From the NCBI GenBank assembly GCA_008711295.1, contig VUYV01000217.1, forward strand, positions 8,457 through 72,456: DNA of 64,000 bases, read 5' to 3'. A program made the translations under genes and the position numbers. This DNA is from Anarhynchus alexandrinus. Lineage: Eukaryota > Chordata > Aves > Charadriiformes > Charadriidae. The notes under the pieces are model-generated. The model did no database searches and had not been told where the DNA came from. It saw nothing but the letters and a program-made list of their open reading frames with translations. Positions within the stretch are counted from its first letter, which is position 1; each line of letters starts with the position of its first letter. Positions 23,790 through 37,754 of the stretch are shown in pieces.

Positions 23790-26118
23790 AAATGCAGCCA
23801 AATAAAAAATCCTGCCATGATTCAGGCAAAATGATTCTGAGTTCCAGAACTAATGGTGAAGAGACTTTGTAGAAAGTGATTAAAGCAATTAGCGCAGGAT
23901 GGCTGGGGCAAAGTGGTTCATAATGCTATTGTCAATTCAAGGAGCTCTTAGTAGTAGCTGGATTTTGTAGCGAGCACTCAGATGTCAATTCTTAAAGTGT
24001 TATAGTAGTATTGGGATATTTGAAGGTCATCTGATGACTGAAGGGTCCAAGAGCAGCCCCAGGTGTGCTTCACGTGGCCCTCAAATGTACAGTGCTGCCA
24101 AAGCTGCAATTTTCTTCACCAGCTGCGGGGAAGCCGTGAGCAGTCACTGGTACCCTGGGGGAGGCTGGGAGTTATGGGAGAGAGGGGCTCAGTGGGTTTG
24201 GTGGGGCTCCAGGAATCTGGGAGTCAGACCATGAGCTTCTTTCTCTTCTTCAGTTTCTCTCTCTCTTCCTTGAAACCCACCAAAACAGGGTGCTTCTTGC
24301 TCACCTCACACTCAGTGGCACACAGCTGCTTCTCACGAAGTCCGACAACCTTACTCATATGCCTGCACTCGTGAGTTACAACAGGCCCTAGCTGGAATTG
24401 GGCTTGAGAACTTGAGAAGGGTGTGACTCCATACATTTCTCTCAAGGATGCAAATAATATAGGGTAGCAGCTACTTCCATTTACAGATTAGGGTCCTGGT
24501 GGATAGTATGAGGTGGTCTTTCACAGGGAATAAAAAGAGAATTCTTGGCCATATCGTAATGGGGGTTAAATCAAAGTGCATATTTTGCGTAAGAAAACAT
24601 GCTATTTTAAAAATAACTGTATGACTTCTTCTTTGGCAGCTAAATACCATCTCAGAGGCTAATCGGGAAAAAAAATATATCCTTGTAATGCTGTAAAAGT
24701 GTTTAGCCAATTTGACCTAGACCTGGCAGTATTATAAATCTCTGTGGCCTGGCCTGGGGGAGAAGAAGGGAGGAGGTGGGGAGGAAAAAAGCCAGCAGCA
24801 CCCTACATAATTACTGATTAAGATCACATGTAGCATTTTGAGCTACTCGCGGGACATGTGAAGCAGCAAAGTGCTGTTTTATCTTTGTATGTACCTCTCT
24901 CTAACCACAAGTTTACTTACCATGGGCATATTTCACTGCTCTTGGCTTTTCTCTTCGAAGATAACTCCAATCAACCTGATGATCTTCTTTTGATTTCCTG
25001 AGCGAGGCCACCTCCTGTACCACCGTGTTCCTCTCACAAGACCTGATGTTGTGGAAATTCCCTCGCCTTAGATGCAGAACAGATTTTTTTCTGCCCCTAA
25101 AGGCTCCTGGTTTGTTGTCAGCAAAATATTTTCAAGCAGTGAGAACAGAGCATTTTGAGGGGAGCTGTGGAAGCAGTTATTTTTGACCTACACTGAAAAC
25201 CTGCACCTGTATTTCATAACGGAGTGCAGGATGTACCCACCTGCAGGTGATCCCAAATGACTCGGGGAGGAAAACAAGGCTTTTGACATGCGATGAAGTT
25301 TGGTTACAGATGCTGCAAGTCTGCGTGTTGCTCAGGCTAGGGGATTGTAAGGGCTGGAGGGAGATGTGCTGTCTGCAACAGCTCCAGCCAACCAATTCCT
25401 CAGGCCAAGAGTTGTCTCACAGCCAAAGGACCCAGTTTACTTATGAGGGCTGCTGGGAAAGAAGAGGAACAACAAACACTGGAGGAGAGCACAAGAAATG
25501 CTCTGCAGATTCAGGCCAGCAGCTGACTGAGCCAGGCATTCTGTCTTCAACAGCGGTGAAAGGAGCTGCTGAAGATCCGACTCAACAGCTGCCCCAAGGT
25601 GCTGGGCTGGCTCTCCAATTGCCTTCTCACCTCACTGCCCAGCCTTAGTGCGCTCCAGCTTCTGGCAGGATGCTCTGTCATTAGGGAAAAAGGGTGACGT
25701 TTCTGAGGGTTCAGGTGGGTGTCCAAGCTGAAGCCACCCTTGCTCTGGTGCTGCACCCGCACGGACAGCCTCCAAGGGTGTCAGCTCCAGCTGCACCTCT
25801 TGCTGCTGTCAGTTCAAGCTAGCGTGGCTGTGTCACTTCTGTGCTGTGACCGTCCTACAGGCTGCTCATGCAGTGTCTCGGGTCTGATTCTGGGCCTGTC
25901 ACCCTTAGTCCTTCCTCATGCACTCCCTCCCAGGAATGGAGCCAAAGGCAGGCAGGCACCTAAAAAAAGCCCTTCCTGTAGACCAGAGATGCTCCCACGT
26001 GAAGCCTCTCTCCTCTTGCTTGATCCAGCCTTACCAAGCTGCAGCGCTGGCCGCAGAAACACCTTCTGCTGGCAGACTAATGGGTTTTGTCCTCCCTAGC
26101 TGTTAGCTGCTACTGGTT

Positions 26119-26340
26119 GTGGTGGTTTAGCGTCACAAATTTCAGAACACAGTGGTGGTGGAACAAAAGGAAGTGACGTTGTCATATAAGCGCTCCTGGA
26201 GATCCGAGATCTTGGTGCTCCGAGCTCTTGGTGCTCCGAGCTCTCAGCGTGCTCTGGTTTCCCGCCTGTTTGCCTACGAATGCCAGCAGGGAGCCGTGCA
26301 CGTCTTGCAGCTGCTGGGCCACGGCTAATTCAGACTACAC
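26119..26340 (+). mobile_element. Candidate endogenous-retroviral LTR fragment
   Basis: It opens with TGTGGTGGTTTAG, a start seen in several bird LTRs, and has a TATAAG box at 26185. About 20 bases later come two to three copies of a 16-base unit (CTTGGTGCTCCGAGCT) at 26211-26245. No coding part or second LTR is seen. The right boundary is uncertain. Confidence 0.35.
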
Positions 26341-29300
26341 GGATTTCATCTCCAGCACTCAAGACATGAAATCTGAGCTCCACTGAAACCCTGGGATCGG
26401 GATAACATTCTGGTGTGCGAACCCTGAAGTTTCTTTAGTATTTTGCTTCCTTTTCCCCTCTGTAGCAACCAACAGAAACCCGTGTGAAACCTGCTGGGTT
26501 TTGTGTAGTTTGTTTGGCCGGTGTTGCTCAGTATTTCGTGGCATTTTGCCACTGCCTGTAGCAATAGGTGTCAAATGAAGTCGTGTATTTACAGTGAGAT
26601 GCTTTTATCATGCTTACTCAGCAAATATTTAGACTCGGGCAGGCTGTTGACTTTCTCTCCTGAGAGCAAAAAAGAGTTTTTTGTGCTTCCTGCAAAGTCT
26701 GTTGCTGTTGGTGGGAAAGAAAGTCCCCGGGGTGAAGTATCAGAACACAAACCCTGTTCTGTAAGCCCTGAAAACCACATAGAGTGGAGCTTATTTCCAT
26801 TCAGATATAATAATGCTAAGTTGGTCTGTTGTTATTGCATAACACAACTAACCACATCCTCCCCCAGAAAAACAATAGAGCTCCCCTTCCATATTAAGGC
26901 GACTTTGGAGCCTGGGAGGTATTAAACCAGTCAACTTTTATCTTGAAGTAAACTACATTCTTTGTTGGTTCTTGGTTAGCAAACCCTCGTGCAACATGAA
27001 GTTACCAGGGAAATGTCTTTGGGCATCGTGCTGGTGCTGCCACCCAGCGCAGCTGGGTATCAGGAGAGTTGTGCCACTTTGCTGTTCTTCTGGCACGGGC
27101 TGACAGGTGCTTATTCCCTTATGTCCTCGCTAGTTTGGACTGTCCTGCTCCCTCTCTCTGCCCATACCTGCTCCAAGCCTGCTTTTTCTATTGTGTCAGC
27201 ACAGCTGCCTGTCTGTGAAACCCACCCAAGAACCAAACAAAGTGAAAAATAACTGTGCTTTTGTTGTTCCTCTTGGCCAGTTTTTTTCTTAGGTAGATCT
27301 GTTTTCTGAGCTGTCTGCCATCTAGGAACACAAAAGATTTTTTTCTGGCACAGGAGAGGCAGGGAAGGTAAGGGTGGATGATTAGGATGGCATGAGAAGC
27401 ATTGCTTCTAAAACACAGCCTTGGTAGGGTTAAGCAGCTGTTCGATGGTCTGTGTTCTTGTGGCTATACTGTTTCCAGCACTCAAGTATGGTCCTCTGGA
27501 GCCCCCTCTGTAGATTGCAGTACCATGCCAGGAATGCATGGAGATAGTATCTCTCTTCTCTGGCCATGTGTTTGGGATTTTAAGGATTTTTTTTTTCTTT
27601 GCGTGGTGTCTGATAGACTTTCAGTTGCCCTGGTCAAGGGGTTGAGCGAAAAAGGTCATATCCCACAGTAAGCAGCATGGTCTGACACACCAGCTTCTGA
27701 TGCTGGTGTCTGGTTTTCTGCAACCAATACAACTTTTCTTATGTTTCTACCTATTCCTTTATCAAACTCCAGCACAATCTCAGTGCTGGCCATCCAGCAC
27801 ATTAGAGAGAAAAAGATGGTGGATTTTCAGGAAAGAGGTAGCAGCCCTGTGTAACTCCTTGCCAGAAGACACTGCAGAAGTAGGAAGTCCACATGGGTTC
27901 CTGGGGAGACCAAACTTGGAAGGGAGATTCAATAGGAGGTGAATAAACAGACAAAACATAACAGGCTCAGGAAATTCCTGGTGCTGAGAGCGATTGGAGG
28001 CTAGGAGAGTACTGAGCTGGAGCTATGGTGTATGTTGGATGTGATCTTACTCTTTATTTTTCTTAATAGTCCTTACCACAGAAGAAGTACTGAGCTAGAT
28101 GGTCTGAAGCAGCACAGCTGTTGTCATGTTTCTTTGACCTGAACTATAAAAGCAATACAAAGATGGATCTATTCCATCAAAGTTTGCTACCACTGCTGTT
28201 GATAAGCATTCTTTCACATCTTTTTTCATGTCATTTATTGATGGTAAATGGCAAGTCTTGGAAGGAATTGTCTTGTCTGAATCGTAGACTCTTTGAAATT
28301 CATCATTGTCTACTTCTTTTGTCTACCACTGCCTGTTTCTTTGTGTCAATAAAGTTTGTCATCATTGTCCATTACGGTGCTTCAACAGGTTCCACAGTTG
28401 CTTTTTATCCTTCTGAGAATTTGTCATTTTGCCATGATTTCAGTAACCCCAACTAGCTGTTTGTTGGTTCAAGATCTGGTATTTCCGTTGTTTGTTGCAG
28501 TAGTCTTTGTCTTTTTAAGCTTTAACGGACCATCTGAAGGGACTCTGTTGGTGAAAACCATCTGGAAACATTTTGCTAGAGCAGATTCTACTTCTTTTGT
28601 CATTGCTATTCTATTGCCTTAGTCTTTGGAACATAAATATTTATTTTGTCTTGATGCAGAGGATACTTTTACTGCTCCCTATTGGATATTACATTTTGAC
28701 TGAAACTTCTGGGTGCTTCTTAATTCTCATTAATTTACCCAGAATTTCAGTCAGAAGAAGCTAGCTCCTTCTTTCCGGACATTGTTTGACTTAAATGACC
28801 AAACCAGAAAAATTAGGAGGTAGTAAACCCCCATACCTGTAACCTCACAGACTCTTCTGTTGGCATGGTGCAGGGAGATGCATGGACTAGACCTAAATGC
28901 AGTTATAACAGTGTATTTGGAATTGAACTTCCTCTGGAGTCCATATGAGCCTCTAAATAGTTAAGGCAAATGCTACTTACAACCTCCTTAAATTCCACTG
29001 TTTTAGCTATGATGGTGGGTGGAATTGTCCATAACAATGATGTGCAGATGTTATTTAATGGTAGGATTTCCATTCTAAGCTTTTTGTTCTCCAGCTCAAA
29101 AGAGCAATATCAACAACAAAAAGAAAAAAAAATGATAATCAGAATTACTCACTTTCACTTTAGCTGGAGCATAGGAAATATTTACTGGCAAATGGAATTT
29201 CCAGTGAGGAGTTAGAGGTGCAGTTGATGGGAAAAATGGGTACAGGTGGGAAGCTGGCTGATTGGCTGACTGATTGACTGAAAGGAAACATAACTGAAAG

Positions 29301-32300
29301 GTATGCCCATGGAAGCATACAATCCCAGGTGGGTTTTTTGCACATAATCTCATTCCTCTTCGTGCTGGCTAGAAGAGGTTGTAGTAACATTTATTACAAT
29401 ACTTACTTGTGCATTTAAAAGTTTCTTTTTCTGAAATCTGCAGACCAGAGATGTGTCCCTGCTTTCCTCATGCTGTTTCTTGAAAATGTATTTGAGATGT
29501 GTGCTGTTATGCTGGGTTGATATGCTAATCTTCTGTTGTGATGAATATGCTGGAAAACATGCCACAATATTATTTTCATTTTGTTTGCTAAATGTACGTA
29601 GTTTCCATCTAGATTTTAAGTGTTTACAGAGAATTAATGTTTCTTTGATTTAGATTTTCTTAGCACATTCTTGTAGTGTAATTCAGTATTTTCTGAAACT
29701 TCATAATAAACTACTTCAGAAAGACAACACAAACTGAACAGAATAATAACTCAAGGACTTTAGTATCTCCCAGCCATTTTTCAAAGAGTATATAATGTAG
29801 CAAGTGCTTTACATGTATGTTTCCTTCATTGGCTTATCAGCCAGAGTTTCTGTTCTACTTATGACTACTTTTCAGCTGTGTCTTTCCATCCTTTAGCATA
29901 TGAATTCGTAGAAAAAGGTTGCTTTTGCTAGCGATGTGGAGAGAGATTAACCAGTTTTCTGGTTTTATTTCGTATGATTAATATGCTGTTTCTGCCGAGC
30001 TCTTAAAAGTCAAACTTTGTGGCTACCCAAAGGTCAGATCTGACACCTGAGGTCTTGCTGGGGCAGAAAACCAACCTATCAGAAACTTTATGCTGACTTT
30101 GCTGTATCAATAAGCTCTGCGATAGCAGCAGGAAGAAAGTCTGTAGAAAGAGCTCTCCACACAAGCACTGTCATTGAGAAAACTTCTGGTTGTCTGACCA
30201 AATTAGGATAAATTAATTTGCATGAACGTAATATTGTTTCTAAGCTAGCAATGTGAGTGCCTATGGGCAATGTCTTTGCCCGAATTTAGACACCCCCCAA
30301 AGGGAAAGGGAAAGGGATGGTTTAACATGCCTATCTGGTTAGCGGCAGAAGGTGAGGACCTCCACGACCTTCAGAGGGAGCTCTACTCCCTAAATTGGCT
30401 ACTGTTGACCTTTGCTGTTGACTGTAGAGAGAACTAATAGGAAATGCCTACTTCCACCCCCAGCCATGATGTAAGTTGCCTACCTGTCTTCTGAGAATAG
30501 ATACTAACAGTGTAGAAACAGCTCTGATGATACAAACAATCTGAATGCACGGTGCACCCCCGCTCAGTTCTTCGTTCTCATACTAGCCTTGTGGTTAGAG
30601 CAGTCATCGGGAAACTAGTGAGCTCTTTTGCCCTGAAGGAGAACATGCTCCCTCAACTTCTCCTAGGGCACCTTCTGCTGCTTCTGAGGTACCTGGGCCA
30701 ATTTGTAGCTGGTAGTGCAGTTTTGCTTGTTGAAAACAAATGTGAGGGCGCCCAACCCACTTAAGAGGAGTCAGAGCCTCAGAATACAAATTTCTTATTA
30801 ATGTCCACCCCCCGCGTGGATAGAGTCAAATTCACTCTTGGCTGTTCTCTGTCTTGCCCATGATTTACAAACCCCAACATATAGCATCCCAGTTTCAGTG
30901 GGCAGGGTGAAGGGTTCTTCCCATGACTTAGAAGCCTCTAGCGACCCTAGAAGCTGGGTCTTTTGGTTTCTGGATAAGTGTTGTGCCTGAAAGCCTTGCC
31001 TGGGCGTTGTGGATTGTTCTCAGTCTGAGTTGTAAAAGTTTATGTTGGAGATAAATCCTTGTCCTTTCCAGAGGATGGGGTTCTGAGTGTGTAGAATGCC
31101 TATTTTAAGCACAGAAGAAGAAGAGAATCAGTTCAGGCAGTGCTGGACATCAGATGTATGGGATTTTTCCCTGAGGTGTGGGTCAGTCTTATTTTCTAAA
31201 TCCCACCTCAGGCAATATTTAGCTAGTAATACATGACAGCTGGAGCCTGAATGATAGACAATTTGTGGCCATGTCTATGTTGTCTGGGCTTGAATGGCCT
31301 TTGGGAACAGCAAACTGACTTCATCCTTTGTAATGCACCAAAATAACCCTATTCCTGGGTAATGGAAATGCATACCCAGGAAAGAAGTCTCCTGCTAGTC
31401 TGCAACTTCTTTGAAGTAAGAAAATAGCAAATCTTATTACTGTCTGGATGTGCAGTGTCTGACTCAATCATCTCCATGTCACCCACCTGTCCTATCACAT
31501 CCACGGCAGTGTGGGCATGTCCGCACTGAGGCTGCTGAGGCGATATGGAGTTGGCCAGGGAGCCTCCTCCACTCGGTGGCTTAGCTTATGATCAGTGTGT
31601 TATGTAGTGTGCGTGTATGTAATGTCACCTGAGGGCATCAGGCAATTAATTTAAGACACAAGAGCCTCAAGATCATTACTGAGCTAATTAATAATCTGGA
31701 CACAGGCTGTAGCACTCACTCATGTGCAATTATCTGAACAAACCATACGAGGTGGTTGGCGCTTGCTTGGGAGTCCGGTACACGGTGAACGCTGACTCTG
31801 TGGAATCAAGAGTATGTGAGTGCTTACGTGCCATGATTTGTCAGTCTTTGCAGGACAGATATTCACTGAACTCATATGCATTTTTAATAATTTTTTATCA
31901 CCTTTATTACTTACTTCTACTTCTGCATTAGGGAGGTTTATGTACCCTGGGAGATGCCAACAGGTCCACATCAGGCAATAAAACTGAGCATCCTTGAATT
32001 TCCCTTCCTTTAGGCCTGCTTGTTTCAACTGCTCTTTTGTAAAGATGAAGGAGATGGAATATGGTTTATCTTTGACACTAAGGTATGGTTTTCCTGGCAA
32101 TGGAGGGGCCCAGAAGTGCCCAAAGCAGCTGGTCTTGTATGCATGTTTTTTCCCAGATTCCCCACTTTAATGCAGATGGAGTGTGCAGTTGATGTGGTGG
32201 CCCTGTCGAGCTGTGTAATGTGTCAGCAGTCCTTACCTCTGTGCAACAATGTTCGCTTAATATTTCAATGGCAATTTCAATACAAGATAGGTTTCATTTC

Positions 32301-35256
32301 CTATTGCGCTCACATAGCGCTGAGTGAGCAATTAAAAAAAAATTATAAAAGGTGGAGCGATGGTCAGTGAGGCAATGCCTATAATGGAAGAGCATGGCTC
32401 CAGAACTGCAGCTCATGTTGTGCTGAGCAAGATGCCCATGGGCCCTAATACCTAGCACAAGAGAGTCAAATAGGTGAGCTTTCAACAGAGCTCAGCGCTG
32501 TGGTACTTAAGTGGCTAGCAAGAAACACCAAAGAAGACACTGTGCCAGAAAGTCTGTTTCCCAAAAGGGCTTTGACACATCACTGAAACTGGGATTTGGA
32601 ACCGGAAACCATCTCTTGGTGTAAAATAATGGGTTTCTTTGCTTAGAAGTGCAAAAACTTGCTGCCTTACATTTATTCTCAATGCTCAATATCTATCAGT
32701 TTCATCGGCTTCTCTCTGGAGGAGCATTTTTCCACATATCTACATTTCTCTGTATTTCTGAGCAACATAGAATGGAAATTTGTTACTGTGAGCTTCTCTT
32801 TTTCAGCAGATTTTTCTGCTCCAAAGCAAGAACAAAGCAGGGGAAAGGAATGAGCCTTTTCAAAACTCACAACTTGAGACCTTACAGGAACAGATCTCCA
32901 GGCTCTGCAGGAATTCCTGGTTTCGGGGAAGGAAAATCACTGTTTTGGCTCTTAGCACAATTATTAACCACAGTATTTGTGAGACAAAATGAAATAACAA
33001 CAAAAAAAGCAATTTAAACTCAAATAAGTGTTACCTCCACTTTTGTGTTTCTTCTGTTTCCCTATTAATGTAAGAAAGTAAGAACTATCATACCAGCTCG
33101 CACAATCTCACCTACCCCCCATCTCCAGGTCTTTATCCCATTGCTAACCAAAAGCACAAGCTATCAAGAACAGGCAAAGGAGAGGACGATGAACCCTGCC
33201 AGCGTCAGTCATGGGGGATGGACATTCTCGGTCTAAAGTAGCTTTTCCAACAGCATCTTAAACGGTGATCAACGTATCTCTCCTTCTTAAATTCAAGTCA
33301 TGCCTTTGGAACCCAACTGTGCATCTACTTTTGATAACTTCATGTGACAATTAGTTTCTGTTTTTATTTATGTGAAAGACCACGTGCCCGACCATTTTCC
33401 TACTTCTTTTATCATGAAAGGTACTGAAAAATCATTCCCTGTGTAATTTTTCCTAGTGCTGAAAGCCCTCCCTTTTCTCAGCTGCAGAGTGCCAGTCAAT
33501 TTGGTTTATCTTTGTAGCAAAAGCCCTCTGTACCTCTGAGATCCTTACTGCTCTTTTTAGTAACTTTTTTCATGCTATTATATCCTTTTTGTCACTGGCA
33601 ACCAGAATTACATACAGTGCTCAAGATAAAGATATGTTGCACCAGTGTAATAACATTTCCTGTTTTTTTCTCTGTTCTTTTGGTAATAACTCCTCACGAT
33701 CTGTTTGCTCTCTTGGCAGCTGCTGAACATCAGGCTGTTTTCAGAGAAAATCCAAAATGACTCCAAGTTGTCCTTCCCAGGTAGTGAAAGCTGATTGCTT
33801 TCTGTGTGTTGGTAAGATTATTTCTCGGAGAATAGTGCTTTGTGTAGATCAATGGCTGACAATAACAAACCAAATAAAGCTAGAGAGCACCTCATCTCAT
33901 GGGATTTCCCCTGAAAATTTATCCATTGTCCGAAAGCAATCATTCTGCTGCAGAACTGACTGACAGAGTGGCCTTTGCATTTCAACTAGTTTCAGAGGAT
34001 CTAGGAAACTTCCAATATTTGGGTCCTGCCCTAGAGCCTCAGTCCTGGACCGGTGTGTCTGGGAGCCACAGGTAGTTAGTACGGCTGTCGGGCTCTGGCA
34101 CGTGAGGCTATGATGTGGTGAGAGGAAGACAGAGAGTTGTACCCGCTCATGTCATACAATGCAGAGCACACTCTTCACTGCTAATGTGGGAGGTCTCAGA
34201 CAAGTTTGCTTCTCCAGGCTGTTAGCTGTAGACAATAAGTCTAGGAACAGTTTGGCATGTGGTCACGGACTCTGAGAGCAATCAGGCAGGAGGGCTTGAA
34301 ACCTGCAGCTCTTGAAGGCACTGAGGTCCTCAGAAGCTGCTAGGAGGCTGTAAGTTCTGCTGCTGGCCATGGAAATGAGGTGGGACAGAGACTTTTCTAA
34401 TTGAGCACATTTGGATAAAAAATCAGACATGAACTGACCTCCATTTCTGGCAGAATCCACGCTGAGGACTCATTTCTAGTGTAGGCATTGATTAGCTGTG
34501 GATTAACCTCCTCACGGGGACTCTGGGGGAGCTTGTGCTCCACTGCTTCAGAGAGCCGCCTCCCAGAAGTCATCCATGGACCCAAAATAAACGGCTTTAA
34601 AAAATGTTTGCCTAATGTGAAGAAACTCCACCATTCGGCACTGAATTCCTGTGTAGTAGTGGGTTGCCTGTATTACACCGCCTACATCCTACATGGAAAG
34701 CAGATGGGTAGGGCTTCTCCTGCCTCTTCCCAACAACTTGTGCTTCTTATTGGCACCTGGCAGGCCAAATTTTTGTACACAAAGACCTCTCAAATCTGTG
34801 AAGAAGCCCTGGTGAAGAACTGCCTGGGTTTACCACAGGCCATAGCTACACACAGGCTGTTTTCCGTGTAGAATCCTACAGAAATGAGGGGCTTGACCTG
34901 GGGGACAATAGAAATGTTAACAATAAATACACCGAGACTGTGTTACGCAGGAGTAGGCATGGTGACCACGGATGTGAACAAATACCTCATTTTAGATTGA
35001 CGTGCAAAAAAGGCTTGGTTCCTGGAACAGCTCATCTCCCAAGGAGACTTGCAGGAAATAATGTGGAGAGCTGCAAGAAGGTTTTCCATAAACAGAGGCG
35101 TTTCGGTTAGTGAGGGGAGAGAAAAAAGGTTGTGTTGAGTTTATATTTTCATGGTGAAAGAAGCAAGCCTGAAACCTCAGGTAATAAGTGCTGAAAGGAA
35201 CTCTGCATGCCATTTGGTATCTCTACAGCTTACAGAGACAGGCAGCTGTCTATATT
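26341..35256. other. Intergenic spacer, middle part
   Basis: No gene, RNA gene or clear repeat is supported over about 9 kb. Weak tRNA-SINE-like text lies at about 30580-30770 (see findings). Confidence 0.55.
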
Positions 35257-35799
35257 CCCTAAATCTCTTGCAACTTGCCAAACTGGGTATATAGAGTTCT
35301 ATGATAAACAGCCCAATTGCTGACATACTCTCTCCTGGTTTCCATGTAACTAGCGGCTGGGAAAAGAGCCAGAGAAGGTTTTTGTGCTCGTAGCCCTCCC
35401 TGCTTTGGCAGGTGCTCTAAGGTCTACGGATTAGGCGCTCTAAGGATTTCTGAACTTCAGCAGGGGACTCCTTGGGGTCTGGATATCTGGTTGCTTCAAC
35501 TATAGAAAAATTAACAAAAATGGTGATTTTTTTATTCTAGTAAAAATAAGTTGGGTGACATTTCCTTTGCATAGAAAAAGCTCAGAAGTTCTAGTTTTCA
35601 TGAGAAGCCTTGTTTTTCTTTCCAAAATATTTTAAACTTTCAGGGAATGCAAACTCCAAGTTGTAGCCAGATCTGATACTAAATACAATGAGATAATTAT
35701 CACAAAAAATGTTCTTCTAAAAACCCAGTTCATAACCTATAGGAAAAAAGATGAAATTTTCTTAGATAGTGATATTAACAAAAATATAAATAATTTTAA
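35257..35799. repeat. Direct duplication, left copy
   Basis: A 543-base segment is repeated almost exactly at 35854-36396, an offset of 597. The copies differ at only a few bases (for example GATAAACAG versus GATACACAG). The left copy ends at a single N (35800). Confidence 0.95.
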
Positions 35800-35853
35800 N
35801 ATCTGGGGTCCCCTAGGTCCCCAGTAGCCAATTTGGCCTAAACCACGACAATT

Positions 35854-36396
35854 CCCCAAATCTCTTGCAACTTGCCAAACTGGGTATATAGAGTTCTACG
35901 ATACACAGCCCAATTGCTGACATACTCTCTCCTGGTTTCCATGTAACTAGCGGCTGGGAAAAGAGCCAGAGAAGGTTTTTGTGCTCGTAGCCCTCCCTGC
36001 TTTGGCAGGTGCTCTAAGGTCTACAGATTAGGCGCTCTAAGGATTTCTGAACTTCAGCAGGGGACTCCTTGGGGTCTGGATATCTGGTTGCTTCAACTAT
36101 AGAAAAATTAACAAAAATGGTGATTTTTTTATTCTAGTAAAAATAAGTTGGGTGACATTTCCTTTGCATAGAAAAAGCTCAGAAGTTCTAGTTTTCATGA
36201 GAAGCCTTGTTTTTCTTTCCAAAATATTTTAAACTTTCAGGGAATGCAAACTCCAAGTTGTAGCCAGATCTGATACTAAATACAATGAGATAATTATCAC
36301 AAAAAATGTTCTTCTAAAAACCCAGTTCATAACCTATAGGAAAAAAGATGAAATTTTCTTAGATAGTGATATTATCAAAAATATAAATAATTTTAA
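35854..36396. repeat. Direct duplication, right copy
   Basis: Near-identical to 35257-35799 and separated from it by one N and 53 unique bases. The high identity and the N suggest unmerged overlapping contig ends or two haplotypes rather than an old duplication. Confidence 0.95.
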
Positions 36397-37754
36397 CGAC
36401 TAAAGCTCTGATTCTGCATGCTGCCAGTATGTCATGACCCTCTTTTATTACTAAGACATTAACTTTCCGTAATTCATATACATGAAGGAACAAACAAGAC
36501 TATTTAGTAAGAAGTCATTATAAACAATATCCTTTATCAACAAATTATCTTCAATGATTTTCCAGAGAATCCCCTTTCATTTTAGTTGTGTAAATTAATA
36601 AGAGCCGTGTCTTTCGCATCCAAATTATGATTTCTATGTTTGTGGAAGTTCCTTCCTGAGAAATCATGCAGAAAAAACTCCTTATTTTCAGCAGAGAGGT
36701 CAGATAGGAACAACAATGATGTGCTGAATAATCTTCTGTTTCCACAGTAACTGGAAATAGAGTGGGTGCTGCACAGGAAGAGGTTAGCTTCCCGTGCACT
36801 CCGAGGGGAGCTGTGAGGGCCTGGGACTTCTGGTATTAGTCTGTGCTGTTGCATCAAGCAATGACCTCTTGGATCTAATGGTCTTCAACTTAAAATTTGG
36901 AAGATTTCACTTAGACGCATCTTGTCTGTGCCCTGAAGTTATTTGGTCACAGGAGGGCTGGTTTATTCAGCTTTTTTTTTGTGGATAAACTTTGGGTATG
37001 TTCCTTGCCCAAAGATATTTGCCTGCTCAGTCACTCTCATCTCCATACTGTGAGGCATTCTGCCATCCAAGGAGAACACCACCTGTGGGAATGGATGATC
37101 CTGGAGACTGAGCAGAGTATTTTTGTTCCTATAAAAGCAACAGATGTAATGCACTGATCCTCTCTCTGGTGGGCTTTGTGGTCTCCCCCCAGGATCTTGC
37201 TGGCAGCCCGGTGACATTCAGAACAGCTGCTGTTATTTTCACTCTGGCTAGCTGTATCCAGCCTCTGTGCGATGGTGGCTCAGCTGCTTTCCTTTTGGGG
37301 CAAGGCATGGAGCAGAGAAATTGAGAGCTTCTTTAGAAAAGGAATCTGGTTTTAAGATACAAAGGCTCTGGTGATGACGGTTTTTGTTTCAGTATTGTCC
37401 TTAGCCTGACAACATAACTATCATTGTGAAGATCTTTTATAAACTGCTGGTGATCGTATAACTTCCCAAGTACCACATTGATGTGCCACCCAAATGTAAA
37501 TACATGCTAGCCACATTAAGAGGGACAGATATAATCCTTGTTACTTTAGCCAATTGCTTCCTTCAAGATACTCTCACCTCCGTTTTGCATCCTCTGAACT
37601 TTAATACGGTAGTGGGCAACTACAGTGGAGCTGAAAACCTTATAAGAGATTTGACAGCTTTGCCTTGGTGGGATGAAGGAGAAAGATAAGTATGATGAAA
37701 ATACTGATGGCTTTGTAACACTCATATTCTTATTAATTCTTTTCTGGCCACACG
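36397..37754. other. Intergenic spacer
   Basis: Unique sequence with no supported feature. Confidence 0.55.

Larger units (their letters stand above)
19061..26118. other. Intergenic spacer, left part
   Basis: No gene is supported. It holds the small GC-rich block with a T/A palindrome (22430-22640) and an ATT-rich microsatellite (23731-23789). The open frames in it are short and unlike any family I recognise. Confidence 0.6.

Noticed and set aside
25247..26106. Clustered open frames on both strands
   Set aside because: They are mutually overlapping, without domains, in a moderately GC-rich patch; no splice structure supports a gene.
31720..32100. A 126-codon minus-strand open frame in the spacer
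   Set aside because: No domain, signal peptide, splice context or family likeness could be recognised, and the length is within chance for an AT-balanced region of this size.
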